From the NCBI GenBank assembly GCA_029777335.1, contig JAKOSN010000218.1:1-33848 (forward strand): DNA of 33,848 bases, read 5' to 3'. Of this stretch, positions 31,574 through 33,848 are shown in pieces. Both the position numbers and the translations under genes were made by a program. The notes beneath the pieces were generated by a model. It was given only the letters and a program-made list of their open reading frames with translations, was not told the DNA's origin and did no database searches. This DNA is from Planctomycetota bacterium. Lineage in GTDB: Bacteria > Planctomycetota > Planctomycetia > Gemmatales > Gemmataceae. The stretch's first letter is position 1. Each line of letters starts with the position of its first letter.

Positions 31574-33848
31574 TCAATTGCAATCTCCGTCCCACGCCTC
31601 CCAGAACCGAGCCGGGAGTTGCGCTCTTCGCGCACAGCGTCCTTTGCGTTCCTCGTCGGATCGAATGAGGGTGCTTGCGCCGATCATGACTGCCACCAGG
31701 GCGGCGGGTTCTGGGATGGCGTCGTCCTCGGCGCAGGCGACTTCCTCGGCGGGGAGCGGCAGGAACGCCTCAGCAACACCCTTGTCGGCGCTGGTAGCAT
31801 CCCCCGCCAGACTCTCGAACACCTGATCCACCGCCTGGGGTTGGAGGTCGCGTTCCAACTCCCTTTCCACGGGGAGAAGGACCGCCGTCGGAGGAATCCG
31901 CTCCCGTTCTGGGCGAATACGCTCTGGCACCGCCACTGCCTGGTTCAGGCGACTCTCAGGTTTCACCTCGGGTTCCAACCACGGCCAGAACGGATCGACC
32001 TCTTCGGCGCCGGACAGAATCTCATCGTCCCCACCAAGCGCGGCGACGAACTCGTGAGTTGGAGCAGTGGTTGCCTCCGCAACCGCGGTTGAAGTCGGCT
32101 CCGTCGCCTGGGCGGAACTCCCTCCGCCTCCACCACTCCCGGAGCTACTCGACGGAACGATCGTGATCGACTGCGACTGGGCGAGTGTCAGGCTGGCTGA
32201 GACGTTGGTGCTGGTGAAGGCAGTTTCCACCGCAGCAGGGGCCAGGAACGGATCATTCAAGGCGAGACTGACCGACGTGTCCACACTCGTGACCACAGGA
32301 GGAACGGAGACCGTGAACTGGAGGGTGATGGGCTGGCTGCCGTCGCGCAGGGATTGCAGCTGGAGAGTAACATGCCCGGTTCCATCCGTGGGGAGATTGA
32401 CCTGGAGAAGGAGGGCTCCACTGGCCAGACCAGGCAGACGGAATACGGGGATGCTGCTGGTGGGCAAGCCATCCAAACCGAGGAGGGTCGCGGAGGCTGG
32501 TCCACGGATGGCCGCGATGGTGGCGGAGTAAGCATCCTCGACGTTACCAAGATTGTGCACCAGCACCAGGAACGAGGTGGTCCCCGGCACGGGCAGGATT
32601 TGCACCGAGGGAGTGGCCTCCGCCGTCATCCCCGTGGTTTCGGCAATAGTGAGGTTAGCGTTGGCTGCGTCGAAAACCTGCGCATTGGTGTGCGAGGTCG
32701 CCACGGCGAGGAGAGAGAGATTCCCGGGAACGGCGAACGAAAGGGAATCGGTGCGGATGGCCACCGTTTGCGACGCTCCGGGCGCCAGGGTAACGCTGCT
32801 CGTTGCCAGGTGTGCGAGCAGGGCCGCCGGTCCCGCGAGCGAGAGGTCGAACGTATCGGTCACCTTCCCGGTGTTGGTGACGGTCATCTGGAGACTGCTC
32901 CCGGGAACCAGCGAGGAGCGGTCGAGTGCAACCGCGACACCGGTGTTCAAGATCGTGAGTGTGCCTCCAACCACGGCTCCCACGGACGGCCTGGTCGTCG
33001 AGGTCGCCTCCACCGTGAAAGGCACCTCGCCGGGAGGCGTTCCTCTCGCGGGCGTCAGAGTCAACTGGACCTCGCGGAAATTACTGACTCCCGGCGCAAT
33101 GGTGATCCGGGGCTGGCTGAATGTGCCTTGCACTCCCGCTGGCAGTTGGAGCGACAGGTCGAAAGTATCCTGGCTACTCCCGGTATTGGTCAATCGAACG
33201 GTGAAGTTGGTCGACGTTCCCTGGCCAGCAGAGGCCGCGGAGGGAATGAGGTCAACCACGATCCCGTGGGCCTGCGGGTCGGGTTGCACGGCGGGCGTTC
33301 CCACAAGGGTAAGTGATCCCTGGACCGAGCCTATGAAGCCGGTATTGGCCACGGCAGTGATCGCGAAGCCATAATCTCCCAGGGCAGCGAACGAATCCGA
33401 GGAGAGCGTTAACGAGACCGTCTCGGATTGGTGCGCTGCGATCGTCACGCTTGGCGCAAGGGTCACCCAGTTGGCGGGGAGTCCCTGGGCAGACAGGGTG
33501 TAGGTGATGGAACTGGCAGTTGGATTGTCAAGTTTCAGCAAGAACTCTGCTGGCTCCGCGGGGTGAACGGTCTGGGACGCCGGGGAGAGTTCAAGGATCT
33601 GAGCACTGCTTACCACCGTGGGAGCCAGAGGAATACTTCCGCCCGTGCCTTGACTCACGAAGGTAACTGTCCCGGCGCCTGTCGTGGGGCGTGCTTCCCC
33701 GGGTTGGAGGTTGGTTAACGCCTCCTGCCAGGTGAAGGTCAGTGCGGTGGAGCCATAGCCCAGGCTACGCTTCCAGATGAGGGTGTCAAAGTCAGTCCCG
33801 CTGATGATCTGCGTGGGCGGATCGTTGAAGGAGTTCGCCACCACGTCG
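31574..33848 (-). CDS. Large multi-domain surface protein with NEW3/Ig-like repeats and PEP-type C-terminus (5' end outside window)
   Basis: Only the C-terminal 750 or so residues are in the window; the frame continues past the right edge. After a first segment it carries about four Ig-like repeats of the NEW3/CARDB kind, each with an xxVTIAPGxSxTVxLTL core. Examples are NTGSSQDTFDLSLQLPAGV, NTGKVTDTFDLSLAGPAAL and NLGNVEDAYSATIAAIRGP. Then comes a Ser/Gly linker (SSSSGSGGGGGSS), a long acidic/Pro-rich stretch, and a C-terminal PEP (31706-31714) followed by AALVAVMIGASTLI and an Arg/Lys-rich tail. That resembles a PEP-CTERM sorting tail but the tail is long (about 29 residues after the hydrophobic part). 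Likely an adhesin or cell-surface structural protein. Confidence 0.85.
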   Translation of the reverse strand, partial: DVVANSFNDPPTQIISGTDFDTLIWKRSLGYGSTALTFTWQEALTNLQPGEARPTTGAGTVTFVSQGTGGSIPLAPTVVSSAQILELSPASQTVHPAEPAEFLLKLDNPTASSITYTLSAQGLPANWVTLAPSVTIAAHQSETVSLTLSSDSFAALGDYGFAITAVANTGFIGSVQGSLTLVGTPAVQPDPQAHGIVVDLIPSAASAGQGTSTNFTVRLTNTGSSQDTFDLSLQLPAGVQGTFSQPRITIAPGVSNFREVQLTLTPARGTPPGEVPFTVEATSTTRPSVGAVVGGTLTILNTGVAVALDRSSLVPGSSLQMTVTNTGKVTDTFDLSLAGPAALLAHLATSSVTLAPGASQTVAIRTDSLSFAVPGNLSLLAVATSHTNAQVFDAANANLTIAETTGMTAEATPSVQILPVPGTTSFLVLVHNLGNVEDAYSATIAAIRGPASATLLGLDGLPTSSIPVFRLPGLASGALLLQVNLPTDGTGHVTLQLQSLRDGSQPITLQFTVSVPPVVTSVDTSVSLALNDPFLAPAAVETAFTSTNVSASLTLAQSQSITIVPSSSSGSGGGGGSSAQATEPTSTAVAEATTAPTHEFVAALGGDDEILSGAEEVDPFWPWLEPEVKPESRLNQAVAVPERIRPERERIPPTAVLLPVERELERDLQPQAVDQVFESLAGDATSADKGVAEAFLPLPAEEVACAEDDAIPEPAALVAVMIGASTLIRSDEERKGRCARRAQLPARFWEAWDGDCN

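Noticed and set aside
1..33848. CRISPR arrays, tRNA or rRNA genes, insertion sequences, phage genes
   Set aside because: Looked for direct repeats, cloverleaf-type folds and transposase motifs; none were convincing on reading, but short RNA genes cannot be excluded without a covariance search.

Overview
The window looks like a chromosomal stretch from a GC-rich planctomycete (Planctomycetota, possibly Gemmatales). This is an inference from gene content, not from a marker gene. The supporting features are a Lys/Ala-rich HU-type protein, a Ser/Thr kinase fused to a receiver-like domain, secreted sulfatase and glycosidase-like proteins, an amino acid permease with stress-protein domains on its tail, a zinc protease with an HExxHxxGxxH site, and a large surface protein with a PEP-type C-terminus. 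I see no rRNA, tRNA, CRISPR array, transposase or phage gene.

Layout. 1-1634: the C-terminal bulk of an acyl-CoA dehydrogenase, closed by a perfect 17-bp hairpin. 1827-5033: four same-strand genes (an HExxH metallopeptidase-like protein, two unrecognised proteins and an ADP-ribosylglycohydrolase) that converge with a 10-bp overlap on an HD-GYP signalling protein (5024-6241). 6597-8033: kinase with a C-terminal receiver-like domain. 8043-8654 and 8875-10260: a lipoprotein and a Tat-exported mannonate-dehydratase-like enolase, divergently transcribed from a region with a symmetrical operator-like site. 10323-14800 (minus strand): PPi-type phosphofructokinase, LutB-like Fe-S protein, PdxJ and a membrane protein. 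15006-16621 (minus): HU-like protein and a xylose-isomerase-like protein with an altered metal ligand. 16957-19599: APC permease with Usp-like tail. 19684-20919 (minus) and 21297-24005 (plus): a secreted TIM-barrel protein and a zinc metalloprotease, divergent. 24214-26256: three tandem AIM24-family genes. 26335-27885 (minus): sulfatase. 28064-31504: SDR oxidoreductase, secreted five-bladed-propeller protein and TolB-like propeller protein. 31574 to the end (minus): C-terminal part of a large multi-domain surface protein.

Working together. Several genes fit use of sugars and sulfated polysaccharides outside the cytoplasm (sulfatase, two glycosidase-like proteins, enolase-superfamily dehydratase, xylose-isomerase-like enzyme, SDR), with central metabolism from PPi-PFK. 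Signalling is represented by the kinase and the HD-GYP protein. The most unusual items are the AIM24 triplet, the kinase-receiver fusion, the isomerase with an Asp-to-His metal-ligand change, and the first unknown-gene cluster ending in an ADP-ribosylglycohydrolase. Strong GC hairpins sit just after many stop codons, mostly without a T tract.
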